A stretch of DNA of 58,524 bases, taken from contig CAMFHP010000043.1 of the NCBI GenBank assembly GCA_945952225.1, forward strand, positions 1-58,524, read 5' to 3'. Origin of the DNA: an uncultured Myxococcaceae bacterium (GTDB taxonomy: Bacteria > Myxococcota_A > Polyangia > Polyangiales > Ga0077539). The notes beneath the pieces were generated by a model, which saw nothing but the letters and a program-made list of their open reading frames with translations, had not been told where the DNA came from and made no database searches. Made by a program: the position numbers and the translations under genes. This document shows positions 28,736-38,169 of the stretch, piece after piece (position 1 is the stretch's first letter; every line of letters starts with the position of its first letter).

Positions 28736-28827
28736 CGCTTCTGTGCTCCTGTGTCACGACCCCGACGAGGTCACGGGTGGTGTGCCTCGACGGACCCTGA
28801 ACCTTCAGGATTCATTTTCAAACGGGC

Positions 28828-29679
28828 TCAGAAGGTCAAGCGCAACGTGGCGCCCGCGCCGGTTCCGTCGGGCGAAGTGCCCGCCATGAGGCGCACGCCA
28901 TCGAGCTCGGGAGGCATGGGCCGCGGCACCACCACGCGGCGCCGCACGGGCTGCCAGGTCACGTTGGCCTGCACCACGCCCGCGACGACGGTGGTCACCA
29001 GCAGCCCCGCGGAGATCCAGTTGGTGATCTGGAGCCCCTGCGCGAGCTGGGCGCGCGAGAACTCGTCGGCGTTGTAGGAACCGCCCGCAGGATAGATCGA
29101 CTGGTGCCACGCGAAGGTCGTGAGGCACGCCGCGGTGAACACCAGTTCGGCCGAGAGAAAGAACACCCCGGTGGCGCGCTGTCCGTTCGCGAACTGGCCC
29201 ACCCCGAACGGGACGAAGGTGAGCTCGCGGGGCACGCGCTCGACCTGCACCTCGTGGGTGAGCAGGTCGCGCAGCAGGGACTCGCGCGCGGCGCGTCGCT
29301 CCTCGGCCTGCTGACGGGTGAGCACGCGCTCGGTGCGGATGCGTTCGAGCTCGGGCTGCAGGTCGCGCAGCAGGAGGTTGAAGAAGCGCACGAAGCGGTT
29401 GTCGTACTGGGTCTGGTCGAGGCGCGCGTCGGGGTCGTCGCGGAGCATGCGTTCGAGCACGGCGCGGGCGGCGTCTTCCTGACGTTGCGCGAAGAGGCAC
29501 GCGGCGTCGTAGCGGCGCGCGGCGGTGACGAGCGGCGCGAGGCGGGCCGAGGGGTTCGCGATGTCGACGAGCGGGTGCAGGTAGTCGCGGGCGACGTCGT
29601 ACTCGCCGTTCACGAAGGCGTCGCGGCCGAGAATGAGATCGTCGACCTCGTCGGCGTGTGCGCGCGAGGGTGAAAACAC
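28828..29679 (-). CDS. Envelope protein of unknown function (TPR-like region plus two membrane helices)
   Basis: The first 120 codons read as helical repeats (GRDAFVNGEYDVARDYLHPL), then a charged helix (about 140-180) and FVPFGVGQFANGQRATG before two hydrophobic helices. This layout recurs in Myxococcota envelope proteins of unknown role. The start is uncertain. A likely signal peptide (LALPLALALV, ending RAHA) begins upstream of the GTG at 29679, but the only other canonical start is an ATG at 29838, inside the kinase gene. A CTG at 29712-29710 overlaps the kinase stop (CTGA) and would fit the signal peptide. The coordinates use the GTG; the true protein is probably longer. Confidence 0.6.
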   Translation of the reverse strand: MFSPSRAHADEVDDLILGRDAFVNGEYDVARDYLHPLVDIANPSARLAPLVTAARRYDAACLFAQRQEDAARAVLERMLRDDPDARLDQTQYDNRFVRFFNLLLRDLQPELERIRTERVLTRQQAEERRAARESLLRDLLTHEVQVERVPRELTFVPFGVGQFANGQRATGVFFLSAELVFTAACLTTFAWHQSIYPAGGSYNADEFSRAQLAQGLQITNWISAGLLVTTVVAGVVQANVTWQPVRRRVVVPRPMPPELDGVRLMAGTSPDGTGAGATLRLTF

Positions 29680-29708
29680 CAGCGCGAGCGCGAGGGGCAG
29701 CGCGAGGG

Positions 29709-31409
29709 TCAGTTCACGACGGACGCGTCGGACGTGTGCACGAAGGCCGTGCCGTTCGCATCGGGCGACGTGCGCACCGAGGAGAGTCGGATCGGGATGC
29801 GGAAATCCCCATCGCCTGGCGGGATCACGCCGTTCCATTCGCGGGGCTCACGGGAACCATCGATCGACGTCACCACCAGGCGGATGCGCTGTCCGACGCG
29901 GAAGTCTCCGCGCACGGGGTCCTGCGACGACCACGGGATGGGCCGTCCTCCGTTGACGGAGTACACCACCGTCGAGGGGTTCGGAAAGAGCCGCACGACG
30001 CGCGACGGTCCGAGCGCCGCATCGACCGCGGGAACCTCCACCCGCGCGGGTCCGTTGCGCACCGTGACGGCGCCCGTGCGATGGGCCACCCGCGGCGTCT
30101 CGCGCGTCACGGCCTCGTCGCTCCCGGCATCGGTGAGGGCCACGGGCGCGGGCTCGGCGCGATGGGAGTCCACCGCGCGCACGATCACCGTCGTGGGCTC
30201 GGGGCGATCGTCGACCTCGGTCACCACCGCGCCCGTCGCAGGACGGGGCCTCGGCGGCACGCTCCGCTCCATCACCAGCAGGGCCACCGCGGCGGTCACC
30301 GTCGCCACGCCGCCGATGATCCCCGCGGCCCGCAGCGCGCGCTGCATCTGCCGCCGACGGGCCACGCTGCGCACCAGCGCGATCACCCGCGCATCGCCGG
30401 GCGAGACCGCGAGCGCGCGGTTGAAGTACCCCATCGCCGCGCCCACGTCGTCGCGTCGACGCGCGTCGAGCCCGAGCTGCGGAAGACGCTCGCGGAGCTT
30501 CTCCTTCAGCGCCGCGACGTACTGTTCGGGCTCGGAGAAATACCGTCGGAGATCGACCTCGGGAAACTCCACGCCCATCTCGCGCACGAACGCGCAGAGG
30601 TCTTCGCGGAGGTCCGCCGCGCGGGGGTAGCGCTGCGCAGGATCCCGCGCGAGACAGCGCCGCACGATGCCCGCGAAGCGATGGCCCACGAGGGGCTGCG
30701 CGCGCGCCGCGTCGGTGTACTCCCCGTCGAGAATGCGCCGCAGGAGCGCGTGCGCGTTGGCGCCCTCGAAGGGCAGCCGCCCCACCGCGAGGAGGTACAA
30801 CAGCGTGCCCGCCGCGAACACGTCGGTGCGCGCGTCGACCGCCGAGCCCTCGATCTGCTCCGGGGCCATGTGCGCGGGCGATCCGAGCACCTGACCCGTC
30901 ACGGTCATTCCGTGACCGTCGGCCACGTAGGCGATGCCGAAGTCCGTGAGCTTGAGCTGCCCGCGCTGGAGCATGAGGTTGTCGGGCTTCACGTCGCGGT
31001 GCACGACGCCCTGCGCGTGCGCGGCCGAGAGCGCGTCGCAGAGCACGATGCCCACGAGCGCGGCCACCTCAGCGGGCACCTCGGGATGCCGCTCGACGAA
31101 GCGCCGCAGCGTGGGCCCTTCGAGGAGCTCGGTGACCATGTAGCTCTCGCGCTCGTCGGGCGCAGAGAACTCGTAGACCTCGACGATGTTCGGGTGACGC
31201 AGCCTCGCCGCGGCGCGGGCCTCGCGTTCGAAGCGCGCGCGGCTCTCGGCGTCGCGGGCCAGATGCGGATGCAGCACCTTCACGGCCACGTCGCGGTCGA
31301 GTCGCGGGTCGTGCGCGCGGTACACCACCGCCATGCCGCCGGTGCCGAGTTCCCCTCGCACCTCGTAGCGGCCGATCCGATGCGCGGCGGTGTGATCGTG
31401 CGGCTCCAC
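29709..31409 (-). CDS. Hanks-type serine/threonine protein kinase, membrane-anchored (second)
   Basis: Encodes 566 residues from the GTG at 31409. The kinase domain (about 15-270) has the glycine loop GELGTGGMAVVY, Lys44, HRDVKPDN (137-144), DFG (156-158) and GSPAHMAPEQ, so it should be active. A TPR-like linker (about 320-345) precedes one membrane helix (361-380). The extracytoplasmic tail ends in a beta-rich region of about 110 residues containing VVYSVNGGRPI, possibly a small PEGA-like domain. It follows the M23 peptidase gene by 57 bp, and its stop region overlaps the possible start of the next gene. Confidence 0.92.
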   Translation of the reverse strand: MEPHDHTAAHRIGRYEVRGELGTGGMAVVYRAHDPRLDRDVAVKVLHPHLARDAESRARFEREARAAARLRHPNIVEVYEFSAPDERESYMVTELLEGPTLRRFVERHPEVPAEVAALVGIVLCDALSAAHAQGVVHRDVKPDNLMLQRGQLKLTDFGIAYVADGHGMTVTGQVLGSPAHMAPEQIEGSAVDARTDVFAAGTLLYLLAVGRLPFEGANAHALLRRILDGEYTDAARAQPLVGHRFAGIVRRCLARDPAQRYPRAADLREDLCAFVREMGVEFPEVDLRRYFSEPEQYVAALKEKLRERLPQLGLDARRRDDVGAAMGYFNRALAVSPGDARVIALVRSVARRRQMQRALRAAGIIGGVATVTAAVALLVMERSVPPRPRPATGAVVTEVDDRPEPTTVIVRAVDSHRAEPAPVALTDAGSDEAVTRETPRVAHRTGAVTVRNGPARVEVPAVDAALGPSRVVRLFPNPSTVVYSVNGGRPIPWSSQDPVRGDFRVGQRIRLVVTSIDGSREPREWNGVIPPGDGDFRIPIRLSSVRTSPDANGTAFVHTSDASVVN

Positions 31410-31466
31410 GGCGCGTGGACGCGAGGATAGATCATCGCCCCGGCCGTGGATACGTCCCCGTTTCGC

Positions 31467-32339
31467 TCAGCGGAAGGGCAGCACGTTGCGCGGATCACAC
31501 GGCACGCTGACCTCCTGCCCCACGAGGCTCTGCGCGGGCTCGACGCGCATGGGGTCGACGCCCTGCCGCACGAGGCGCACCTCGTAGTGGAGGTGCACCA
31601 CGCCGAGCGCGCCCGAGTCGCCCACAAATCCGATCGTGGCGCCGGGGCGCACGGTCACGCCCTTCACGGCCTCCGTCGCGATGGATTGCAGGTGCCCATG
31701 GAGCGCGAGGTACGTCTGCAACGCGGCCCCTTCGCGCACCACGTGACGGAGCACCACGGTGTTGCCAAAGAGCTCTCCCGCGAAGACCACCTCGGGCTCG
31801 CCCACCTCGCCGCGGAGCGACACCACGCGCACGGGCGCCCCGCGCTCCTGCGGAAGGTCCACACCGCCATGGCCCACCGCGCGGAGCGTCTGTCCGCGGC
31901 GCTGCGCTTCGTCGCGTCGATCGAGGTCATAGCCGCTGGTGACCGTGTGTCCGCCCCAGGGCTCCACGGGGTACACGTAGCGGTCGTAGTCGGCGGGGAG
32001 TTCGGGCCTGCGCGGCAGGTGCTCGTACACCACACGACGGCCCGCGCGGTCGACGTGGGCGTTGGTCTCCAGCGAGGCGCTGCGGTCTTCTTCCATGGCC
32101 GCGCCGGTGGGCACGCAGAGGCCGTCGAGGTCGAGCTCGTCGCGCGCGCATCGCGGCGGCGGGAGGCATCGCGCGCCGTAGCGTCGGCCCGCGCAGTCGT
32201 CGGCGGTGTCGGTGGTGGTGCGCGCGTTGTTCGGTGAGGGCGCGGTGGTGACGGTGACCGTGCGCTCGGCGGCGCGTGTGGGCATCCACGCGACGGGCAC
32301 GAGCAGCAGGGGGATCATCGTCGCGCGCAGTCGGCTCAC
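31467..32339 (-). CDS. M23-family (LytM-like) metallopeptidase, secreted
   Basis: Encodes 290 residues. A signal peptide (about 1-24) is followed by a Thr/Ala-rich linker and a Cys-containing region (C49, C58, C64, C75). The M23 core has HGGVD (His157, Asp161), HGH (214-216) and HLHYE (249-253), the zinc-binding and catalytic motifs of LytM/lysostaphin-type peptidoglycan endopeptidases. The GTG at 32339 was chosen because it gives a basic n-region; an ATG 21 bases later is possible. It should act on periplasmic peptidoglycan. It heads a minus-strand group with the kinase gene and is divergent from the HEAT-repeat gene (97-bp gap). Confidence 0.88.
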   Translation of the reverse strand: MSRLRATMIPLLLVPVAWMPTRAAERTVTVTTAPSPNNARTTTDTADDCAGRRYGARCLPPPRCARDELDLDGLCVPTGAAMEEDRSASLETNAHVDRAGRRVVYEHLPRRPELPADYDRYVYPVEPWGGHTVTSGYDLDRRDEAQRRGQTLRAVGHGGVDLPQERGAPVRVVSLRGEVGEPEVVFAGELFGNTVVLRHVVREGAALQTYLALHGHLQSIATEAVKGVTVRPGATIGFVGDSGALGVVHLHYEVRLVRQGVDPMRVEPAQSLVGQEVSVPCDPRNVLPFR

Positions 32340-32436
32340 GGTCGTCGGGAGGGTGGAACGATCGGAGGCCGCGCGTCCATTCCGCCGCCGGGGATTGACC
32401 CCGACGCGCAAAGGGTCGTAGACGCCACGCACCCCC

Positions 32437-33081
32437 ATGAAGAGCGCCCTCAGCGACAGTCTCAAGAAGGTCTTCGACGCCGATCGCCAGCTCCGTCGCG
32501 CGCAGCACGAGTTCTTCTCGTCGGGCGCCGACGAGGCCCGCCTCGACGCGATGGAGGGCGCCATCGACGAGGCCCTCGCGCTCAAAGACACCGACGAGTC
32601 GCACGCGCGCCTCTCGCGCCTCGGGTCGCTCCTCGGCGAGGTGGGCGGCGCCCGCGCGGTGAAGCTCCTGCTGCGCCTTCTCGACCACGATGAGCCCGAG
32701 GTGCGCGTGCCCGCGGGCGAGTCGCTCGAAGACCTCGCGTACTCGCGCTACGCCGAAGTGGCCCGCGAGATCGAGCGCGCCATCGACGCGGGCAAGCTCG
32801 TGAACGCGCTCACCGAGGTGCCGTACATCCTCGCGGAGATCGGCGAGCCCGGCGGCGTGAAGCTCTGCCTCCGACTGCTCAAGCACCCGTCGGCCGAAGT
32901 GGTGGCCTCGGCGGTCGAAGCCCTCGCGGCCCTCGGCGATGCTTCGGTCATCAAGGATCTCGAACCGCTCCGCAACGACCGCCGCCGCGTGGCCGCCGAC
33001 GACGACCCCGAGGCCGGTGAGATCATGCTCGGCGACCTCGCGCTCGAAGCCGTGGAGCACCTCCGCTCGCTCGAAGGCTGA
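32437..33081 (+). CDS. HEAT-repeat protein
   Basis: Encodes 214 residues, almost entirely helical. At least three HEAT-type helix pairs are visible: VGGARAVKLLLRLLDHDEP, IGEPGGVKLCLRLLKHPS and VVASAVEALAALGDASVI. The N-terminal 40 residues form a charged helix. There is no signal peptide or enzymatic motif. HEAT proteins are interaction scaffolds, so a partner in the cytoplasm is expected; none is suggested by the neighbours beyond the methyltransferase gene 53 bp downstream. Confidence 0.85.
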   Translation: MKSALSDSLKKVFDADRQLRRAQHEFFSSGADEARLDAMEGAIDEALALKDTDESHARLSRLGSLLGEVGGARAVKLLLRLLDHDEPEVRVPAGESLEDLAYSRYAEVAREIERAIDAGKLVNALTEVPYILAEIGEPGGVKLCLRLLKHPSAEVVASAVEALAALGDASVIKDLEPLRNDRRRVAADDDPEAGEIMLGDLALEAVEHLRSLEG

Positions 33082-33134
33082 GCGTCTCCTTCCCGCGCTC
33101 TTCTCACCCCCAACACTCTCTCGCAGGAGCCGCG

Positions 33135-33962
33135 ATGAACGAAGGGCTCGACGCGACCTTCGAAGCCGCCCTCGCCTACGACGGCGCCGTGGTGCCGCGG
33201 TACGCGCGGAGCTTCGGCGAGCGGCTCCTGCAATCACTGCGGTTCAACACGCGACCGAGCGTGCTCGACCTCGCGTGTCGCACGGGATACCCCGCGTCGC
33301 AGATTCTCGAACAGCGGCGTGACGGGCGGATCATCGCGCTCGATCGAGACCCGAAGTTCCTCGAGCTCGCGCGGGCGCGCATGGGGAGCGAGGTGGGGCG
33401 GCGGGTGTTCTTGAAGCAGGGCGGGGCCACGGAGCTGCGCTTCGGCGCCGAGGTGTTCACCCACGCGGTGTGCAACCTGCTCGATCGGGTGTCCGTCGAC
33501 CGCGCGGCGGTGTTCTCCGAGGCGATGCGCGTGCTCGTGCCCGGCGGACAGATGGTGTTCACCCTCGCGCTCCAGGGAACGTTTCTCGAAGCCGTCGACC
33601 TGCTGCGCGAGATCGCCACGCGCCGCGACCTCACGCGCGTCGCCGAGCGGGTGGAGCAGTACGCGACGAACTTCCCGACGGCGGCGCAGGCCCGCGATGA
33701 GCTCGCCGCGCAGGGCTTCACCGACGTGACCGTCGACGCGTGGGAGTTCACCCTCGACTACCGCAGCGCGCACGCGCTCTTCGGCGATCCGGTGATCCAG
33801 CACGCGGCGCTCGCCGACTGGCGCTGGTGCGCGGAGGCAGCCCCCGACGCCGACGCCGTGCTCGCGGCGCTGCGCAGCGGGTTCGACACGTACTTCGGCG
33901 AGACGGGGCTCGCGCTCACCGTGGTGGGCGGCGCGGTGTCGGGCTTCAAGCCCGCGCAGTAG
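33135..33962 (+). CDS. Class I SAM-dependent methyltransferase
   Basis: Encodes 275 residues. The SAM-binding motif I is VLDLACRTGY (43-52), close to the usual DLGCGTG but with Ala and Cys-Arg in place of two small residues. Asp70 at the end of strand 2 would contact the SAM ribose. A post-I region with VLVPGGQMVFTLAL matches motif III of Ubi/Menaquinone-type methyltransferases. The C-terminal 120 residues look like a substrate-binding cap. The substrate is unknown. It is on the same strand as the HEAT gene, and SAM-binding competence despite the altered loop is inferred. Confidence 0.85.
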   Translation: MNEGLDATFEAALAYDGAVVPRYARSFGERLLQSLRFNTRPSVLDLACRTGYPASQILEQRRDGRIIALDRDPKFLELARARMGSEVGRRVFLKQGGATELRFGAEVFTHAVCNLLDRVSVDRAAVFSEAMRVLVPGGQMVFTLALQGTFLEAVDLLREIATRRDLTRVAERVEQYATNFPTAAQARDELAAQGFTDVTVDAWEFTLDYRSAHALFGDPVIQHAALADWRWCAEAAPDADAVLAALRSGFDTYFGETGLALTVVGGAVSGFKPAQ

Positions 33963-33984
33963 ACGAAGTGTCGAGGGGAGGAGC

Positions 33985-34003
33985 GATCGCGCGGGCCGCG
34001 ATC
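33985..34003. terminator. Hairpin between convergent methyltransferase and spoVR genes
   Basis: A 7-bp perfect stem GATCGCG / CGCGATC with a 5-nt loop (CGGGC) lies after the methyltransferase stop and reaches into the last codon of the convergent spoVR gene. There is no T-run. Its position suggests bidirectional termination. Confidence 0.4.
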
Positions 34004-35570
34004 ACTTGTGGCCGGGGAGGGCCGCGTGGGCCTTGCCGTCGTAGCGGAGGGTCGTGGGCCGACCGTCGATGAGGGTCGCGATGGCGGCGGGGCGCTTCCA
34101 CACGCGGAAGAGGCAGCGCAGGGTCTCGCGGGCTTTTTCGAGGTCGAGGTCGACGCCCTGGTGCTCGTGGCGGAGGTACAGCTCGCTGCGGTTCTCGTAG
34201 TTGCCGTCTTCGACGGTGATGAAGGGGTTGCCGAAGTTCGTGAGCTTGAACAGCAGCTTCTCCTTGATGGCCTTGAACTCGCGCGAGTCGATTTCGAAGC
34301 GGTCGTTGCGGTTCGACCACGCGTACGTGAACAGCCGATGCTCCATCACGAAGTCGGGCGTGAGGAACTCATCGATGAAGGTCACGTCGTTGTAGAGCGC
34401 GCGCACTTCGAAGATCTTCTTGCGCCCGAGGCCCAGACGGCGATCCCAGTGGCGGCGCTCCTCCATCGAGTCGCAGTCCTCCCACTCCTTGCCGAACTGA
34501 CCCTTGTTCCAGCGGTCTTCGATGTAGCGATAGAGCTCGACGCCGAGCTTGTACGGATTGAGCTGACGGCCGCCGCCCGAGCTCAGCACCGACGCGTTGC
34601 GGTCGGCGTAGTCGATGATCTCGTTCCCGTCGGCGGCGTACTCCGTCATGATCTTGGAGTGCCAGTACGAGGCCCAGCCCTCGTTCATGATCTTGGTCTG
34701 CGCCTGCGGCCAGAAGTAGTAGGCCTCCTCGCGGATCACCTCCAGCACGTCGCGCTCCCACCGTTCGAGCGGCGCGTGCTGAATCAGAAACTGCAGCACG
34801 TCGCGCGTGGGTCGCTCGGGGAAGCGCTTCGCCTTCGCGGCCTCCTCTTCGAGCTTCTTCCGCTGCGCGGCCACATACGACTCGGGGTTGATGAACGAGT
34901 CCATGTAGCTCTTGGCCTTGAGCTTCGGCACCTCGATGGACTCGGGCTCGTCGGGCTCCTCGGGGCGCGCGCGGCCTTCGAGCATGCGGTTCGGCGGATC
35001 GATCAGGTTGTCGAGCGCCAGGCACACGTCGATGAACTCTTCGACCGCGCCCACGCCGTGCCGCTCCATGTGCTTGCGCACGCGCGCCGCGTGGTTGGCG
35101 AAGGTGTCGATCCATTTGCGGGTCGGCACGCGGTCTTTGCGAGAGACCACCATGTCTTCCGCGCCCTCGGGGGGCCTGCGGTCCTGGTCGGTGATCTTGA
35201 AGGTGAAGTTGTTCTTGAAGAAGTCGTTGTGGCCGCAGACGTGGCACATCACGAGCTTCTGATCGACGAGCGAGTTGCCTTCGAGCAGGTAGGCCACGCT
35301 CGGGTTGTTGTTGATCACCATCTCGTAGATGCGGCTCAGCCCGTACTCGCCAGACTTCTTGAGCCGCTCGTACTCCATGCCCCAACGCCAGTGGGGATAG
35401 CGCGTGGGAAAGCCCCCGTACGCCGCCACCTCGTTCATCTCGTCGAAGCTCAGGATCTCGAAGACCTGCGGAAAGAAATCGAGCCCGTAGCCCCGCGCGC
35501 GGGCTTCGATCTTCTCCTGCCACTCGCGGAGGTACGCGGGCAGTTCGTGACGCGTGCCGTAATCCGTCAT
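34002..35570 (-). CDS. spoVR: SpoVR family protein
   Basis: Encodes 522 residues, the usual length. The N-terminal half has [46 protein letters not shown] and [12 protein letters not shown], the hallmarks of SpoVR/YcgB; the middle has [14 protein letters not shown]. SpoVR is needed for spore cortex in Bacillus and belongs to the PrkA (YeaG)-YeaH-YcgB stress module in other bacteria. Its biochemical role is not settled. It is the second gene of a pair with yeaH, 15 bp apart. PrkA, the usual third partner, is not in the window. Confidence 0.95.
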   Translation of the reverse strand: MTDYGTRHELPAYLREWQEKIEARARGYGLDFFPQVFEILSFDEMNEVAAYGGFPTRYPHWRWGMEYERLKKSGEYGLSRIYEMVINNNPSVAYLLEGNSLVDQKLVMCHVCGHNDFFKNNFTFKITDQDRRPPEGAEDMVVSRKDRVPTRKWIDTFANHAARVRKHMERHGVGAVEEFIDVCLALDNLIDPPNRMLEGRARPEEPDEPESIEVPKLKAKSYMDSFINPESYVAAQRKKLEEEAAKAKRFPERPTRDVLQFLIQHAPLERWERDVLEVIREEAYYFWPQAQTKIMNEGWASYWHSKIMTEYAADGNEIIDYADRNASVLSSGGGRQLNPYKLGVELYRYIEDRWNKGQFGKEWEDCDSMEERRHWDRRLGLGRKKIFEVRALYNDVTFIDEFLTPDFVMEHRLFTYAWSNRNDRFEIDSREFKAIKEKLLFKLTNFGNPFITVEDGNYENRSELYLRHEHQGVDLDLEKARETLRCLFRVWKRPAAIATLIDGRPTTLRYDGKAHAALPGHK

Positions 35571-35585
35571 CGATGAGGCTCCCCT

Positions 35586-36701
35586 TCAGCGTCCCTTGCC
35601 GAGAAAGGTCTTGATGCTGTCGACGATGGCGTCTTTGTCTTTGATCTCCGACGTGACGACGCGGTCGTCTTTGCCCAGGTGCTCGCGGAGGTCCTTCACG
35701 AACTGGCCCGAGCCGTAGGGGCTCTCGACCTGGCCGTAACAGAACATGTTGGCCGCGGGCAGCACCCGGTCCTTCAAGATGTTGATGCACTGGAGCGTGT
35801 CGTCGACGGACCAGTTGTCTCCATCGCTGAAGTGAAAGGGGTAGATGTTCCACTCGTCGGCGGGATAGCGCTTCTGGAGGATGTCGGCGCAGAGCTTGTA
35901 GGCCGACGAGATCATCGTGCCGCCCGACTCGCGCGTGCGGAAGAAGGTCTCGCGATCGACCTCGCGCGCCGCCGCGTCGTGGATGATGAACACCGACTCC
36001 AGGCCCTTGTACTGAGACCGCAGCCACGTATCGATCCAGAAGCTCTCGATGCGGACGATCTCCTTCTGCTCGTCGCCCATGGAGCCCGACACGTCCATCA
36101 TGTAGACGATGACCGCGTTGGCCACGGGCTGGATGGCCGTGTTCCAGCTCTTGAAGCGCTTGTCTTCGCGCACGGGCACGATCACGGGGCGCGCGTCGTT
36201 GTAGGTGCCCGACGCGATCTGCCGCTTGAGCGCCTCGCGGAACGTGCGCTTGAAGTGACGCAGCGACTCGGGGCCCGTGCGACGGATGCCCGTGTACTTG
36301 TCCTGATCGGACATGATCCGCGACTGACCGCGGGGCTCGATGCGCGGGAGCTGGAGTTCCTCTCCGAGGATCAGCGCGAGGTCGTCGAGCGTGACCTCGA
36401 CCTCGACGGCGTGCTGGCCCTCCTGCTGACCGGCCTTGCCGCTGCCCTCGCCCTCGCCCTCACCCTCCTGTCCGCTGACGGGATCGCCCTGGTCCCCCTT
36501 GCCCTGCCCGACGCCGCCCGACTGTTTGTCCCCGAAGCGAAACTGGGGGATGTCGATCTGCGGAACGGGGATCGAGACGGTGTCCTTGCCCTGCCTTCCG
36601 AGCAGCTCGCCGTGCGAGATGTACTTGCGAAGGTTCTGCCGCACGCGGCCCTTCACGATGTCACGGAAGCGCGCGTGATCCTGATCGATGTTGAGCGCCA
36701 T
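35586..36701 (-). CDS. yeaH: YeaH/YhbH family (DUF444) vWA-like protein
   Basis: Encodes 371 residues. The N-terminus ([20 protein letters not shown]) and ISHGELLG are family signatures. Residues about 60-100 form a Gly/Gln/Glu-rich spacer. The C-terminal von Willebrand A-like domain has a MIDAS motif DVSGS (203-207) in [11 protein letters not shown]. It is somewhat shorter than E. coli YeaH (about 427 residues). In the canonical module YeaH works with the PrkA kinase and SpoVR; here only SpoVR follows. The start ATG at 36701 faces a divergent secreted-protein gene 103 bp away. Confidence 0.93.
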   Translation of the reverse strand: MALNIDQDHARFRDIVKGRVRQNLRKYISHGELLGRQGKDTVSIPVPQIDIPQFRFGDKQSGGVGQGKGDQGDPVSGQEGEGEGEGSGKAGQQEGQHAVEVEVTLDDLALILGEELQLPRIEPRGQSRIMSDQDKYTGIRRTGPESLRHFKRTFREALKRQIASGTYNDARPVIVPVREDKRFKSWNTAIQPVANAVIVYMMDVSGSMGDEQKEIVRIESFWIDTWLRSQYKGLESVFIIHDAAAREVDRETFFRTRESGGTMISSAYKLCADILQKRYPADEWNIYPFHFSDGDNWSVDDTLQCINILKDRVLPAANMFCYGQVESPYGSGQFVKDLREHLGKDDRVVTSEIKDKDAIVDSIKTFLGKGR

Positions 36702-36804
36702 CGTTTCGCGTGTACCTCACCCTCCAAGCTACCACCGCGGTCGCGCGTACGGCGGAGCTTTTCCCCGGCGCGGGGGAGATTCATCCGGGCTACACATCGA
36801 CCGC

Positions 36805-38169
36805 ATGTTGCGTGCGGCGACCGTCTCTGCGCTGACCCTCGCGCTCGCCCTCACGTCGGGCGCGCGCATCGCGCACTCGCAGCCCCTCGGACGTGTGGTC
36901 GACACGGGTGAAGTGCCGTGGCCCGATGGCGCCTACGGTGTGCCCGTGCCCCTCGACGGTGTGCGACCTTCGAGCACCGGCGCCCTTCGCTCGTGGCGCG
37001 CGCCCGTGTCGGTGCACCCCGACGGCACCGTCGACGCGGCCACCACGCGCGCGGCCCTCGAACACAGTGAACGGTGCCTCGACGCGCTGGAGTTCACGCA
37101 CGGTCTCCCCGCGCCGCAGCCCGATGGGCTCCACGGCGGTGATCCCTCGCTCGATGTGTACGTGTCGATGACGGGGCCCGAGTCCGAGGCCGTGGTCGAC
37201 GCGCTCTCGGTGACCGAGCGCTTCGACCGCGCGAGCGTGTTCGTGCGGGTGCGTCCGAGCGCGGACCGCGGGGTGTTTCAACGGCGCGTGTGCGAGGCCG
37301 TGGCGCGCGCGATGGTGCTCGGCGCGAAGGCGGATCACACGCCCGCGTTCGTCGACGCGATGGCCGCGACCTTCGCGCGCTTCGTGACCGGCGAGGGCCC
37401 GGACCTCGACGCGTGGCGCGCGTTGCAGGCGCATCCCGAGCGGGCGTTCTGGGGGCGCGATCGCACGGCCCTCGAAGCGCGCGGATCGTCGCTCGTGCTC
37501 GACCTCATCGAGGCCCGCTGGGACGACGCGAAGCACAAGGTGCTGCACGCGCTGCTCTGGGGTGCGAGCGATCACACGCCCTGGCGCGCCGTCACGCTCT
37601 GGAACGAGCCCGACGTGCTCGACGTGGCGATGCGCGCGTTTCGCGACGAGCCCGAGCGCTTCGAAGGTGTGCTGCTGGAGATGTCGTCGATGCGCGCGGT
37701 CGTGGGCACCGCGTCGGACAGCTTCGACCTCGCGGGCGTGCGCGATCCCTCGCTCGCGGTGCGACCGATTCGCACGGTGCGCTACGCCGAGCTCCCGCGG
37801 CGTGTGACGAGCGAGGCCATGCTCGATGGAACGGGCTTCGTGACCGTCGACGTCGACCTCGCCGACGCGCCGCCGGGCGCGACGATGGCGCTGTGGTTCC
37901 ACGGTGCGCCGTGGCAGCGGTGGATGGTGCGGGTGATGCGCGTGGGCGCCGATGGACACCTCGCGCGCGGCCTCGACTCGCCGGTCATCGACCGCGGAGA
38001 GTGGTCGCTCCAGATGGACGTGCTCGACGGCTACACGAAGCTCACGATCGTGGTGCTCGACCTCGGCGACATGACCTACGAGCCCGATCAGCCCGACCGG
38101 CCCGCGGGCTTCTTCGCGCTGAGCCTCGGGCGAGGAGACACGCCGCCATCGCCCACCACGCCGCGCTGA
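36805..38169 (+). CDS. Secreted protein of unknown function
   Basis: Encodes 454 residues from the ATG at 36805. Residues 1-26 are a signal peptide (ALTLALALTSGARIAHSQ). No catalytic motif is recognisable; the sequence alternates helical regions in the middle (about 130-260), with WALWNEPDV-like aromatic segments, and beta-rich parts near the C-terminus (FVTVDVDLADAPPGATMALWF). It could be a large extracytoplasmic scaffold or a lost-motif hydrolase; I cannot tell. Its last 128 bp overlap the 3' end of the convergent subtilase gene. Confidence 0.7.
   Translation: MLRAATVSALTLALALTSGARIAHSQPLGRVVDTGEVPWPDGAYGVPVPLDGVRPSSTGALRSWRAPVSVHPDGTVDAATTRAALEHSERCLDALEFTHGLPAPQPDGLHGGDPSLDVYVSMTGPESEAVVDALSVTERFDRASVFVRVRPSADRGVFQRRVCEAVARAMVLGAKADHTPAFVDAMAATFARFVTGEGPDLDAWRALQAHPERAFWGRDRTALEARGSSLVLDLIEARWDDAKHKVLHALLWGASDHTPWRAVTLWNEPDVLDVAMRAFRDEPERFEGVLLEMSSMRAVVGTASDSFDLAGVRDPSLAVRPIRTVRYAELPRRVTSEAMLDGTGFVTVDVDLADAPPGATMALWFHGAPWQRWMVRVMRVGADGHLARGLDSPVIDRGEWSLQMDVLDGYTKLTIVVLDLGDMTYEPDQPDRPAGFFALSLGRGDTPPSPTTPR

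Noticed and set aside
36805-38169. Glycoside hydrolase or protease assignment for the secreted protein
   Set aside because: No catalytic motif of either class is convincing; aromatic and charged blocks are too generic.
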